This document shows, piece by piece, positions 39,166 through 46,406 of a DNA stretch of 64,000 bases. The stretch lies in contig NZ_AQYG01000046.1 of the NCBI RefSeq assembly GCF_000380485.1, forward strand, positions 124,001 through 188,000, written 5' to 3'. The notes beneath the pieces were generated by a model that saw only the letters and a list, made by a program, of their open reading frames with translations, searched no databases and was not told where the DNA came from. The position numbers and the translations under genes were made by a program. Within the stretch, counting starts at the first letter, position 1, and every line of letters starts with the position of its first letter. Source of the DNA: Jongsikchunia kroppenstedtii DSM 45133. GTDB lineage: Bacteria > Actinomycetota > Actinomycetes > Mycobacteriales > Mycobacteriaceae.

Positions 39166-39565
39166 GGATCTCGCGCAACGACTGCAGGTCCCGGACCACC
39201 GCGGCGCAGTCGGCGTCGAACTCACCGCCCGTCGCGGCCAGCTGCCGCACGGTGAAGATGATCTCCGCACCGTCCGGATGCGCGATCACCCGGAGCGGGT
39301 TGTACACCACCTCGCCGGTCGGCAGTGTCACCCAATGGTCCAGCACCCCATAGTCATTGGCCTCGGCGAAGCGCACCCGGACCGTCCCCATCGGCGACTG
39401 CACGACCAGTTCGTCGCCGTCCCGCCGTACCTCGTCTGCCGCCGCCAGACCGGCCGCCCAGTCCCGCAGATGATCGGGGTTCGCGACGTACTCGTACACC
39501 TGCCGCGGATCGGCGGCGATCACGGTCGAGATGTGGCGGCTGACGGGAATCTCATTGGCAGTCAC
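39152..39565 (-). CDS. SRPBCC family (START-like) protein
   Basis: A 137-residue protein with the SRPBCC opening SRHISTVIAADPRQVYEYVANPDHLRDWAAGL and alternating beta strands, ending in a long C-terminal helix. This fold makes a hydrophobic ligand cavity. No catalytic role can be read from it. The GTG at 39565 is the most likely start, since homology begins just after. It overlaps the convergent YhhN gene by 14 nt. Confidence 0.82.
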   Translation of the reverse strand: MTANEIPVSRHISTVIAADPRQVYEYVANPDHLRDWAAGLAAADEVRRDGDELVVQSPMGTVRVRFAEANDYGVLDHWVTLPTGEVVYNPLRVIAHPDGAEIIFTVRQLAATGGEFDADCAAVVRDLQSLREILSSR

Positions 39566-39598
39566 CCATGCAGCGTGACACGGAAATAGACTGCCCAT

Positions 39599-40186
39599 AT
39601 GACGGAACGGCACATCCAGATCGCCCAGGAGCCCGAGGCCGACGCGATCCTCTCGAACGACGACTTCGCCCTGCTGATCGCGATGACCCTGGATCAGCAG
39701 TATCCGATGGAGCACGCGTTCCGCGGACCGCGCAAGATCGCCGACCGGATGGGCGGTTTCGACATCCACGCGATCGCCGCGGCCGACAGCGACGAATTCA
39801 TCGCGCTGTGCTCGGTCCCGCCGGCGATCCACCGCTTCCCCAAGTCGATGGCGACCCGGGTGCAGGACATCGCCCGGCACATCATCGACAACTACGACGG
39901 CGTCACCGCGGGCATCTGGACCGCGGACAATCCGAGCGGCAAGGAGGTGCTCAAGCGGCTCAAGGCGCTGCCGGGCTGGGGCGATCAGAAGGCCCGCATC
40001 TTCCTGGCGCTGATCGGCAAGCAGCTTGGCGTCGCCCCGTACGGCTGGCGCAGCGCGGCGGGGGCCTATGGCGACAAGGACTCGCACCGCTCGATCGCCG
40101 ACGTGGTCGACGGGGAATCGCTGCTGGCCGTGCGCGAGTTCAAGAAGGCCGAGAAGGCCGCCGCGAAGGCCAAGGCAAAGTCATGA
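39599..40186 (+). CDS. HhH-GPD base-excision repair family protein
   Basis: A 195-residue protein of an actinobacterial HhH-GPD family (TIGR03252 type). LDQQYPMEHAFRGPRKIADRMGG resembles the first helices of DNA glycosylases. The hairpin segment LKALPGWGDQKARIFLALIGKQLG near residue 122 follows, where an Asp would normally complete the GPD triad. The tail is a run of Lys/Ala pairs. It likely binds damaged DNA; glycosylase activity is not certain. It starts the rightward group that leads to the decapeptide protein. Confidence 0.82.
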   Translation: MTERHIQIAQEPEADAILSNDDFALLIAMTLDQQYPMEHAFRGPRKIADRMGGFDIHAIAAADSDEFIALCSVPPAIHRFPKSMATRVQDIARHIIDNYDGVTAGIWTADNPSGKEVLKRLKALPGWGDQKARIFLALIGKQLGVAPYGWRSAAGAYGDKDSHRSIADVVDGESLLAVREFKKAEKAAAKAKAKS

Positions 40187-40233
40187 TCCACGACCTCGCC
40201 ATCGTGCGATGACAATGAATTAGTGTTACCAGC

Positions 40234-41346
40234 ATGGACATCAAGTCGGTCGTGGAGTTGCCGACCAAGGTTGCTTTCTCCGCCGCCTCCGGCGTATTGG
40301 CGGTCGCCGAGGCGTCCGTTGCCGTAAGCCGGCTCGCCGTCGAGAGCGTGCACTCGGAGGTCGGCGCGATCCTGTCGGACGCCGACCCCGAATCCATGCG
40401 CTCGCCGCTCGATCTGCTGCAGAAGTTCGCCCAGCTGCTCGAGGACGACCGGTCGTTCGGCCGGCTGCTCTCGAGCGACGGACCACTGGAGCGCCTGCTG
40501 GCTCCCGGCGGGGTCGTCGACCGGATGACCGCCCCGGACGGCTTTCTGGAAAAGCTGACGCAGCGCGGCGGCCTGCTGGATCAGGCCACCGACGAGCGCG
40601 GCATCCTGATGCGCCTCGTCGCCAAGGACGGGCCGCTGGACCGGCTGGCCCGGCCGGGCGGCGTCATCGATCAGGTCACCGACAACGAGGGCGTGCTGGA
40701 ACGACTGACCGGCGAAGGTGGCCTGCTGGATCGCCTGACGATCGAGGGCGGGCTGATCGACCGGCTCACCGAACCGGGCGGCGTACTCGACCAAGCCGCC
40801 GATCCCGACGGCATCCTGATGCGGATCACGGCGCCGGACGGCCCGCTCGACCGGCTCACCCGCCCGGGCGGCGTGGTCGACCAGTTCACAGAGAACGAGG
40901 GCATCCTGGAGCGCCTCACCAGCGAGGGCGGCATCGTCGATCGACTCACCGAGACCGGCGGCGTGCTGGAACGGCTGACCAGCGAGGGCGGCATCGTCGA
41001 CCAACTCACCAAGACCGACGGCCTGCTCGAGAAGCTGGCCGCCGAGAACGGGCTCCTCGAGCGCGCCGCCGCCGATGACGGACTGCTGGATCAGGCGTTC
41101 GGCTCCGACGGCGCCATCGAACGGGCCATCGCCCCGGGCGGCACCCTCGACCGGGTCACCGAACTGGCCGACTCGATCGGCGATCTGGCCCCGAGCATCA
41201 AGGACCTGCAGGAGACGGTGCGTGAGCTCAAGACTGCGGCCGAGACGCTCGGCGGTGCGGTCGTCCCGATCGGCGAACTCGTCGGGCGCCTGCCCAAGAG
41301 CCTCACCCGCTCACGCACCAAGAACGGGTACGCCACCGAGCCATGA
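40234..41346 (+). CDS. Decapeptide-repeat protein of unknown function
   Basis: A 370-residue protein in three parts. Residues 1-82 are mainly helical with a hydrophobic Ala/Val stretch (VAFSAASGVLAVAEASVAVSRLAVESV). Residues 83-312 are 23 consecutive 10-residue repeats with consensus G-[VLI]-[LIV]-[DE]-[RQ]-L-T-x-x-[GD], without a single insertion or deletion. Residues 313-360 form a coiled coil (DLQETVRELKTAAETL) and a basic end. It has no signal peptide and no cysteine. It begins 47 nt after the HhH-GPD gene, and its stop overlaps a rhomboid-like gene (ATGA). I recognise no family. Confidence 0.85.
   Translation: MDIKSVVELPTKVAFSAASGVLAVAEASVAVSRLAVESVHSEVGAILSDADPESMRSPLDLLQKFAQLLEDDRSFGRLLSSDGPLERLLAPGGVVDRMTAPDGFLEKLTQRGGLLDQATDERGILMRLVAKDGPLDRLARPGGVIDQVTDNEGVLERLTGEGGLLDRLTIEGGLIDRLTEPGGVLDQAADPDGILMRITAPDGPLDRLTRPGGVVDQFTENEGILERLTSEGGIVDRLTETGGVLERLTSEGGIVDQLTKTDGLLEKLAAENGLLERAAADDGLLDQAFGSDGAIERAIAPGGTLDRVTELADSIGDLAPSIKDLQETVRELKTAAETLGGAVVPIGELVGRLPKSLTRSRTKNGYATEP
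40480..41169 (+). repeat. 23 in-phase 30-bp coding repeats
   Basis: The DNA coding for residues 83-312 is a 690-nt tandem array of 30-nt units. On top of it is a 210-nt super-repeat: residues 118-160 and 188-230 are near copies, so at least one block of seven units was duplicated. Every unit keeps its length, which indicates selection on the protein period. Confidence 0.88.
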
Positions 41347-42098
41347 AAGACAGGGCCGTGATCGGCCGAGCCAGCCGCTGGTTGTGGCATCAGATATCAA
41401 CCGCCCCTTTGACTTTCGGGTGGCTTGCGATCCTGTTCGGCACCACGGTCGCCCAGCATGTGCTGTCGGGTCATGAACTCAACCACATCCTGCTCGAACG
41501 CTCGACCAACCTGCACAATCTGTCCACCGATCCGCTGAAGGTCTTGTGGCTCAGCCTCTTCTGGCTGGACGGCGCGTACTGGCTGCCCTACCTGCTGATC
41601 TTTTCGCTGCTATTGGCTCCGGCCGAACGCTGGCTGGGCAAGGCGCGTTGGCTGCTGGTCGGCCTGGCCGGGCATGTCATCGCGACCTACGTCAGCGAAG
41701 GTCTCGTCGCGGCGGCGATTCATCACAACCGGATCAGTTCGTCGATGACCAACGTGCGCGACATCGGCGTCAGTTATTTCATGGCGGCGATCGCCGGGAT
41801 CATGCTGTTCCACCAGTCCCGCCCCTGGCGCTGGGTCTACCTGGGGGTGTTGCTGGTCTATTTCGGACTGCCCGCGTTCGTCGACACGTCCTACACGACG
41901 ATCGGCCATTGCTGCGCGCTGCTGCTCGGAATCGCCTGCTACCCAATGACTCACGGCCGCGACCGACGCCAGTTCGATCTGTTCGCCGTGATCCGCCACC
42001 GCCTCGACCGCGCGCGTCCCAACCGGCGCGTTCGTCTCAGTCGGCGGACGGCGCCACCCGCACATGCGCCCGCTCCCCCTGCGGGCCCATCATGCTGA
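41343..42098 (+). CDS. Rhomboid-like membrane protein
   Basis: A 251-residue membrane protein with six or more helices resembling the actinobacterial rhomboid-like (Rhomboid_2) family. It has RDIGVSYFMAAIAG and TIGHCCALLLGIACYP. A histidine equivalent to the catalytic GH is kept, but the serine motif GxSG of active rhomboid proteases is replaced by GVSY, so protease activity is doubtful. The start overlaps the decapeptide protein gene by four bases. The last 62 nt overlap the convergent XRE gene. Confidence 0.78.
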   Translation: MKDRAVIGRASRWLWHQISTAPLTFGWLAILFGTTVAQHVLSGHELNHILLERSTNLHNLSTDPLKVLWLSLFWLDGAYWLPYLLIFSLLLAPAERWLGKARWLLVGLAGHVIATYVSEGLVAAAIHHNRISSSMTNVRDIGVSYFMAAIAGIMLFHQSRPWRWVYLGVLLVYFGLPAFVDTSYTTIGHCCALLLGIACYPMTHGRDRRQFDLFAVIRHRLDRARPNRRVRLSRRTAPPAHAPAPPAGPSC

Positions 42099-42612
42099 GC
42101 ACCTCCACGGGCCGCCCGTCCGCCGGGCCGAACCAGTGCGGCACCCGGGTGTCGAACTCGGCCGCCTCGCCGGGCGCGAGGATCAGATCGTGCTCGCCGA
42201 GGATCAGGCGCAGCCGGCCGTCCAGCACGTAGAGCCACTCGTGCCCCTCATGCGTCTTGGGGTCCGGATTTCCGCGTTCCGCGCCGAGGATCATCTTGTA
42301 GGTCTGGATGCCGCCGGCCCGCTGCGTCAGCGGAATGATCGTCGCGCCATACCGTTTCACGGGCCGCATATGCACCCGCGGGTCGCCGGTGGTCGGCGCA
42401 TCAACCAACTCGTCGAGCTGCACCCCGTGCGCCCGGGCGAGCGGCAGCAGTAGCTCCAGGGTCGGTTTGCGCCGGCCGGATTCCAGACGCGACAGCGTGC
42501 TGACCGAGATGCCGGTCTGTTCGGACAGCTCGGCCAGGGTCGCCTGTCGCTGCTCACGCAGCATCCGCAGCCGCGGCCCGACGGCCGCGAGAGTCCGGTC
42601 AGTGTCATCCAT
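42037..42612 (-). CDS. XRE family regulator with cupin domain
   Basis: A 191-residue regulator. The helix-turn-helix lies at about residues 12-66 (LRMLREQRQATLAELSEQTGISVSTLSRLESGRRKPTLELLLPLARAHGV). The C-terminal cupin holds EGHEWLYVLDGRLRLILGEHDLILAPGEAAEFDTRVPHWFG. Such proteins sense small ligands through the cupin and often repress the divergent gene. ATG 42612 is preferred; GTG 42618 is possible. A TTGCC/GGCAA operator lies in the 68-nt gap to the flavoprotein. Confidence 0.88.
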   Translation of the reverse strand: MDDTDRTLAAVGPRLRMLREQRQATLAELSEQTGISVSTLSRLESGRRKPTLELLLPLARAHGVQLDELVDAPTTGDPRVHMRPVKRYGATIIPLTQRAGGIQTYKMILGAERGNPDPKTHEGHEWLYVLDGRLRLILGEHDLILAPGEAAEFDTRVPHWFGPADGRPVEVLSMMGPQGERAHVRVAPSAD

Positions 42613-42622
42613 ACCCACCAGT

Positions 42623-42648
42623 TTGCCAAATCGGCAACAGAGTTTGCC
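42623..42648. promoter_or_regulatory. TTGCC repeat operator between XRE and flavoprotein genes
   Basis: TTGCC and GGCAA flank AAATC to make a short inverted repeat (42623-42637). A third TTGCC follows at 42644-42648 in the same orientation as the first. The elements lie 11 to 36 nt upstream of the XRE start and 33-58 nt before the flavoprotein ATG, suiting autoregulation and control of the neighbour by one protein. Confidence 0.55.
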
Positions 42649-42680
42649 AGTTGTTCGTCTAAGTCGGCAGGATCGCAGTC

Positions 42681-43631
42681 ATGAATGATCCCTATGACGT
42701 CCTGGTGATCGGCGGCGGCGCCGCCGGTTTGAGCGCGACCCTCCTTCTCGCCCGAGCACGCCTCCGGGTGCTGCTCGTCGACTCCGGGCAGCAACGAAAC
42801 CTGCCCGCGGCCGGGGTCCATGGCTTCGTCGGCAACGAGGGGACCTCGCCCGCCGACCTGGTCGCTCGCGGTATCGCCGAGGTGCGCGGCTATGGCGCCG
42901 AGGTGATCGAGGGCCGGGTCGAGTCGCTGGCACGCGACGGCGACACCTTCGGAGCTCGGCTCGCCGACGGCACCGCGGTGACCGCGCGCCGGGTACTGGT
43001 CACCACCGGGTTGGTCGACGAACTCCCCGACCACATCACCGGCATCGCCGAACGCTGGGGCCGCGACGTGCTGCACTGCCCGTTCTGCCACGGCTGGGAG
43101 GTGCGCGACCAGCCGATCGGCATCATCGCCACGGGGGCCGCCGCCCTCCACCAGGCGACCCTGTTCACGATGTGGACCGACGACCTCACGCTGTTCACCA
43201 ACGACGCCGTCGTGCCCGACGAATCGGCCCGCGAGCTGCTGGCGGCCCGCGGCGTCACGATCGTCGACGGTGCGGTCGAGTCGCTGGTGATCGAGGACGA
43301 TCGGGTGACCGGAATCCGACTCGCCGACGGGACGATCGTGCCGCGCACGACCGTCGTCGTCGGCCCGCGTTTCCACGCTCGGTCCGAACTGCTGCAGTCG
43401 CTCGGTGTCCAAACCGCCGAATTGCCGATGGGTATGGGCGAGCACGTAGTCGCCGAGGCCGACGGCCGCACATCCGTCCAGGGCGTATGGGCCGCCGGCA
43501 ATGTGGCCATCCCGATGGGCCAGGTGATCAACGCAGCCGCGCAGGGCCAGGCCGCCGGATTGTCGATCGTTGCGGACATCTTGGAGGAAGCGAATCATGT
43601 TGCGATTGGGGAATATCGACGCACAAACTAA
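42681..43631 (+). CDS. Thioredoxin-reductase-like FAD oxidoreductase
   Basis: A 316-residue flavoprotein. The FAD motif is VIGGGAAGLSATLLLARA (about 9-26). A redox pair CPFC lies at about 133-136 in HCPFCHGWE, and GVWAAGNVAIPMGQVINAAAQGQAAG is the second FAD-binding segment. The central NADPH-binding loop is degraded (GIIATGAAALHQATL instead of GGGDSA), as in actinobacterial ferredoxin-dependent or oxidase-type TrxR homologs of natural-product pathways. It is controlled with the divergent XRE-cupin gene. Confidence 0.87.
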   Translation: MNDPYDVLVIGGGAAGLSATLLLARARLRVLLVDSGQQRNLPAAGVHGFVGNEGTSPADLVARGIAEVRGYGAEVIEGRVESLARDGDTFGARLADGTAVTARRVLVTTGLVDELPDHITGIAERWGRDVLHCPFCHGWEVRDQPIGIIATGAAALHQATLFTMWTDDLTLFTNDAVVPDESARELLAARGVTIVDGAVESLVIEDDRVTGIRLADGTIVPRTTVVVGPRFHARSELLQSLGVQTAELPMGMGEHVVAEADGRTSVQGVWAAGNVAIPMGQVINAAAQGQAAGLSIVADILEEANHVAIGEYRRTN

Positions 43632-43669
43632 CGGCGCGGGAGGCCGCCGACGCGGGTAAGGTTCACCCT

Positions 43670-44053
43670 ATGAGCGCAGAGGCCGATCGACTCGGTTCCG
43701 AGAAGTACGTCCTGCTGACGACGTTCCGCCGCAACGGAAATGCCGTGGCCACGCCCATCTGGCTCGCCCAGTCCGGCGACGAGCTGGCGGTGTGGACCGA
43801 ACGGAATTCCGGCAAGGTCAAGCGCATCCGGGCCACCGGCAAGGTGACGGTGCAGGCCTGCGACGTCCGCGGCCGCAAGACGCACGGGGCCGTCGCGAAC
43901 GGTGTCGGCCGAGTGGCCGATGATGCGCAGACGGAGCAGATCCGGGAACTGATCAAGAAGAAATACGGGCTGCTCGGACGCCTGACGATGTTCGGGTCGT
44001 CCCTGCGTGGTGGGCGTGACCGCACGGTCGGCGTGTTCATCAAACTCGACTGA
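43670..44053 (+). CDS. PPOX-class F420-dependent oxidoreductase
   Basis: A 127-residue split-beta-barrel protein of the Rv2061/TIGR03666 type, which binds F420 (or heme/FMN in relatives). KYVLLTTFRRNGNAVATPIW is the opening strand pair, and VQACDVRGRKTHG the cofactor-side loop. The ATG at 43670 lies 38 nt after the flavoprotein. F420 biosynthesis genes in the same window support that cofactor. The substrate is unknown. Confidence 0.85.
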   Translation: MSAEADRLGSEKYVLLTTFRRNGNAVATPIWLAQSGDELAVWTERNSGKVKRIRATGKVTVQACDVRGRKTHGAVANGVGRVADDAQTEQIRELIKKKYGLLGRLTMFGSSLRGGRDRTVGVFIKLD

Positions 44054-44120
44054 ATTCTCGCGGCGAAATCATCGCCACATCGGGACTACGAGGCGGGGGC
44101 ATTGTGAGTACGGTGAAGTA

Positions 44121-44927
44121 ATGGTGGCTGAGACAGCACCCGCTGGGGACCATAATTATGTCGACGCGATCCGGCGCGAACGCGAATCGGTCCTCGCCTA
44201 CTGTTCCGATCTCAGCGACAAGGAGTGGCGCACACCCAGCGCCGCAGCCGGCTGGACCGTGCAGGACGTCGTCGCCCACCTGGGCGCCAACGCCCGCGCG
44301 GTGTTCGGGCCCGACGGCCTCGCGGTATTGCGCACCGATAGCATCGAACGGGTGGCCGACGCCGCGGTCGAGAAGCGGCGCGACTGGTCGAGCCAGAAGG
44401 TGCTCGAAGAATACGCGCGCTGGAGTTCGCGGCTGGCCGGCCTGGCGCGGGTGATCGCCCAGACCCCGGCGAGCCGACTACCCATTCCGCTCGGCGAACT
44501 CGGCCGCTACCCGGTCGGCATGTTGCTCACCGGCGCAATGGTTTTCGACCAGCACACACATCTGCGGCACGACATCGCGCCGGTGCTCGACCGACCGATC
44601 CCGACCTCCGACGAGGCCCGGTTGCATGTTGCAGTCACCTGGATGTTCGCGGTGTTGTCGAATCAGATCCAACGCAGCGGATCCGACCTTCCCGGGGTTC
44701 CAGTCTCCTTCGAACTGACCGGAATCGGCGGCGGGACATGGGGTTTAGCCGCCGACGGATCATTGAGCGACGGCGCGCTGGATTCACCCGCCATCACCAT
44801 TTCCGGACGGGTGGAGGACTTCCCGTCCTGGGGCACCCGCCGGTCGTCATGGCGCGACGCGAACCTGACCCTGGGCGGCGACACGGCCGTCGCCGAGACC
44901 TTCCTCGATTCGATCAATGTCGTCTGA
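44121..44927 (+). CDS. MDMPI/DinB-like TIGR03083 protein
   Basis: A 268-residue protein with an N-terminal DinB-like four-helix domain. WTVQDVVAHLGANA (His near residue 52) and FDQHTHLRHDI (histidines near 142-148) supply the three metal histidines of the mycothiol-dependent maleylpyruvate isomerase family. The C-terminal part is an SCP2-like beta domain. It may use mycothiol as cosubstrate, in keeping with mshB in this window, but many members are only called uncharacterised. Confidence 0.82.
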   Translation: MVAETAPAGDHNYVDAIRRERESVLAYCSDLSDKEWRTPSAAAGWTVQDVVAHLGANARAVFGPDGLAVLRTDSIERVADAAVEKRRDWSSQKVLEEYARWSSRLAGLARVIAQTPASRLPIPLGELGRYPVGMLLTGAMVFDQHTHLRHDIAPVLDRPIPTSDEARLHVAVTWMFAVLSNQIQRSGSDLPGVPVSFELTGIGGGTWGLAADGSLSDGALDSPAITISGRVEDFPSWGTRRSSWRDANLTLGGDTAVAETFLDSINVV

Positions 44928-44944
44928 CACCGCCGCCATCGTGC

Positions 44945-45463
44945 ATGCTGTATCCCATGGTGCAATCGCTTCCACCGCAGGCTGATCCACGCATTCGTCC
45001 GGCCACCCACGACGACATACCGGCGATCCTGGGATTGATCCGGGAACTCGCGATCTACGAGAAGGCCGAGCACGAGGCGCAGGCGACGCCGGCACAGCTG
45101 GACACGGCACTGTTCGGCGACCGACCGACCGTCTACGCGATCGTCGCGGCCGAGACGCCGGGCGGGCCCGTCGTCGGATTCGCGCTGTACTTCCTCAACT
45201 TCTCGACCTGGCTCGGCGTGAACGGCATCTATCTCGAAGATCTGTATGTCCAGGAGGATCGACGCGGCACCGGCCTGGGCAAGGCGCTGCTGCAGACGCT
45301 CGCACAGATCGCGGTCACCCGCGGCTACGGCCGCGTCGAATGGTCGGTGCTCACGTGGAACACCCCGTCGATCGGGTTCTACGAGTCGATCGGCGCACGC
45401 GCACAAGACGAATGGCAGACGATGCGGCTCACCGGTGCCGCCCTGGCCGACTTCGGCCGCTGA
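44945..45463 (+). CDS. GNAT acetyltransferase, diamine N-acetyltransferase-like
   Basis: A 172-residue GNAT protein. IRPATHDDIPAILGLIRELAIYEKAE and YLEDLYVQEDRRGTGLGKALLQTL (acetyl-CoA site R/QxxGxG/A) match the spermidine/spermine N1-acetyltransferase group, and WNTPSIGFYESIGA completes the fold. ATG 44945 or 44957 can start it. It may acetylate polyamines or diamines; this is family inference. It faces another GNAT gene tail to tail with one base between. Confidence 0.85.
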   Translation: MLYPMVQSLPPQADPRIRPATHDDIPAILGLIRELAIYEKAEHEAQATPAQLDTALFGDRPTVYAIVAAETPGGPVVGFALYFLNFSTWLGVNGIYLEDLYVQEDRRGTGLGKALLQTLAQIAVTRGYGRVEWSVLTWNTPSIGFYESIGARAQDEWQTMRLTGAALADFGR

Positions 45464-45464
45464 A

Positions 45465-45974
45465 TCACAGCCGCAGCCGCATGGCCTGCCGCGGCCAGGC
45501 GTCCAGCCCCACGGCCCGCTCGTGGTCGCGGATCTCCCGCAGGCCGTCGGTCAGCTCGCCGTCCGGGATCGGTTGCCAGCCAAGCGAGACGTAGAACGGC
45601 CCGTTGAACGGCACGTCGCGGTAGGTCGTCAGGGTCATCCCGTCGAATCCCCGCGCCCGGGCCAGGTCCTCGGCCGCCCGCATCAGGGCCGTGCCGATGC
45701 CGCGCCGACCGAAATCCGGTGCGACGGTGATCTGCTCGACATGCATGCAGCCGTCGACGATCTCGAGCAGCACGAACCCGAGGATCCGTGCATCGGCGGC
45801 GACGAGCAGGTGCCCATCGCGCTGCGCCACCGCGAACACCGACTCCGCCGGTGGCGGGAATTCGGCGACCAGGTCCATGCCGAGATCACGGAACGCCAGG
45901 CCGCCCGACGCCTCCAGTGCCGGCAGCCCCGCGACCTCGTCGGCCCGCGCGGGCCGAATCACCCAGTCCGTCAC
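45465..45974 (-). CDS. GNAT acetyltransferase
   Basis: A 169-residue GNAT protein with MTDWVIRPARADEVAGLP and the acetyl-CoA loop ITVAPDFGRRGIGTALMRAAED. FYVSLGWQPIPDGEL gives the late strand and helix of the fold. The substrate is not known. Its GTG start overlaps the stop of the coiled-coil gene (GTGA), so the two are a coupled pair. Confidence 0.87.
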   Translation of the reverse strand: MTDWVIRPARADEVAGLPALEASGGLAFRDLGMDLVAEFPPPAESVFAVAQRDGHLLVAADARILGFVLLEIVDGCMHVEQITVAPDFGRRGIGTALMRAAEDLARARGFDGMTLTTYRDVPFNGPFYVSLGWQPIPDGELTDGLREIRDHERAVGLDAWPRQAMRLRL

Positions 45975-46360
45975 GGCAATCGCGAACGCAGTGACGTCGC
46001 CAGCCCGCGGATCGCCGATTCGGTGGCACCCACCGGCGCCAGCAGGGTCTCCGCGATCGTCACCAAACGCTCGACGCGCACGGCGATCTGCTCCATCTGT
46101 TCAACGATGCCCAGCAGCCGTTCGCCGGTCGAGTTCACCATCGCGATGCTGGCGTCCATCTCGGTCAGCGTCTTACCGAAGTGTTCGAGCGTGCCGTCGA
46201 AGTCGCCGAAGGTGGTGTTCATGCGTTCGAGGACCGCGCCCATGTCGCTCAGCACGGACTCGGCCTGTTCGACCGTGTTATCGGCATTCAACGCCGCCTG
46301 TGCCAGCCGACGCAGTCGCTGTCGCTCGGGTCCGCGGTCACCGGGGCCTCGATCAGTCAT
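45971..46360 (-). CDS. Coiled-coil protein of unknown function
   Basis: A 129-residue cytoplasmic protein. A charged disordered start (DRGPGDRGPERQRLRR) leads to almost continuous heptads from about residue 20 to 115, including VEQAESVLSDMGAVLERMNTTFGDFDGTLEHFGKTLTEMDASI. It ends in a short basic helix. This ATP6/PspA-like pattern of small helical proteins is common in Mycobacteriales. It is coupled to the GNAT gene and divergent from the OPT transporter. Confidence 0.72.
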   Translation of the reverse strand: MTDRGPGDRGPERQRLRRLAQAALNADNTVEQAESVLSDMGAVLERMNTTFGDFDGTLEHFGKTLTEMDASIAMVNSTGERLLGIVEQMEQIAVRVERLVTIAETLLAPVGATESAIRGLATSLRSRLP

Positions 46361-46406
46361 ACCGAAATCGTATACATCCACCTCAGGCTCACTAAGGTGA
46401 TTCCCC

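Noticed and set aside
40480-41169. CRISPR-like periodic DNA
   Set aside because: The 30-bp periodicity is coding, has no unique spacers, and keeps a reading frame throughout.
46361-46406. Iron box before the OPT transporter (CACCT...AGGTG)
   Set aside because: Only five-base arms match, and the centre does not resemble the DtxR consensus.
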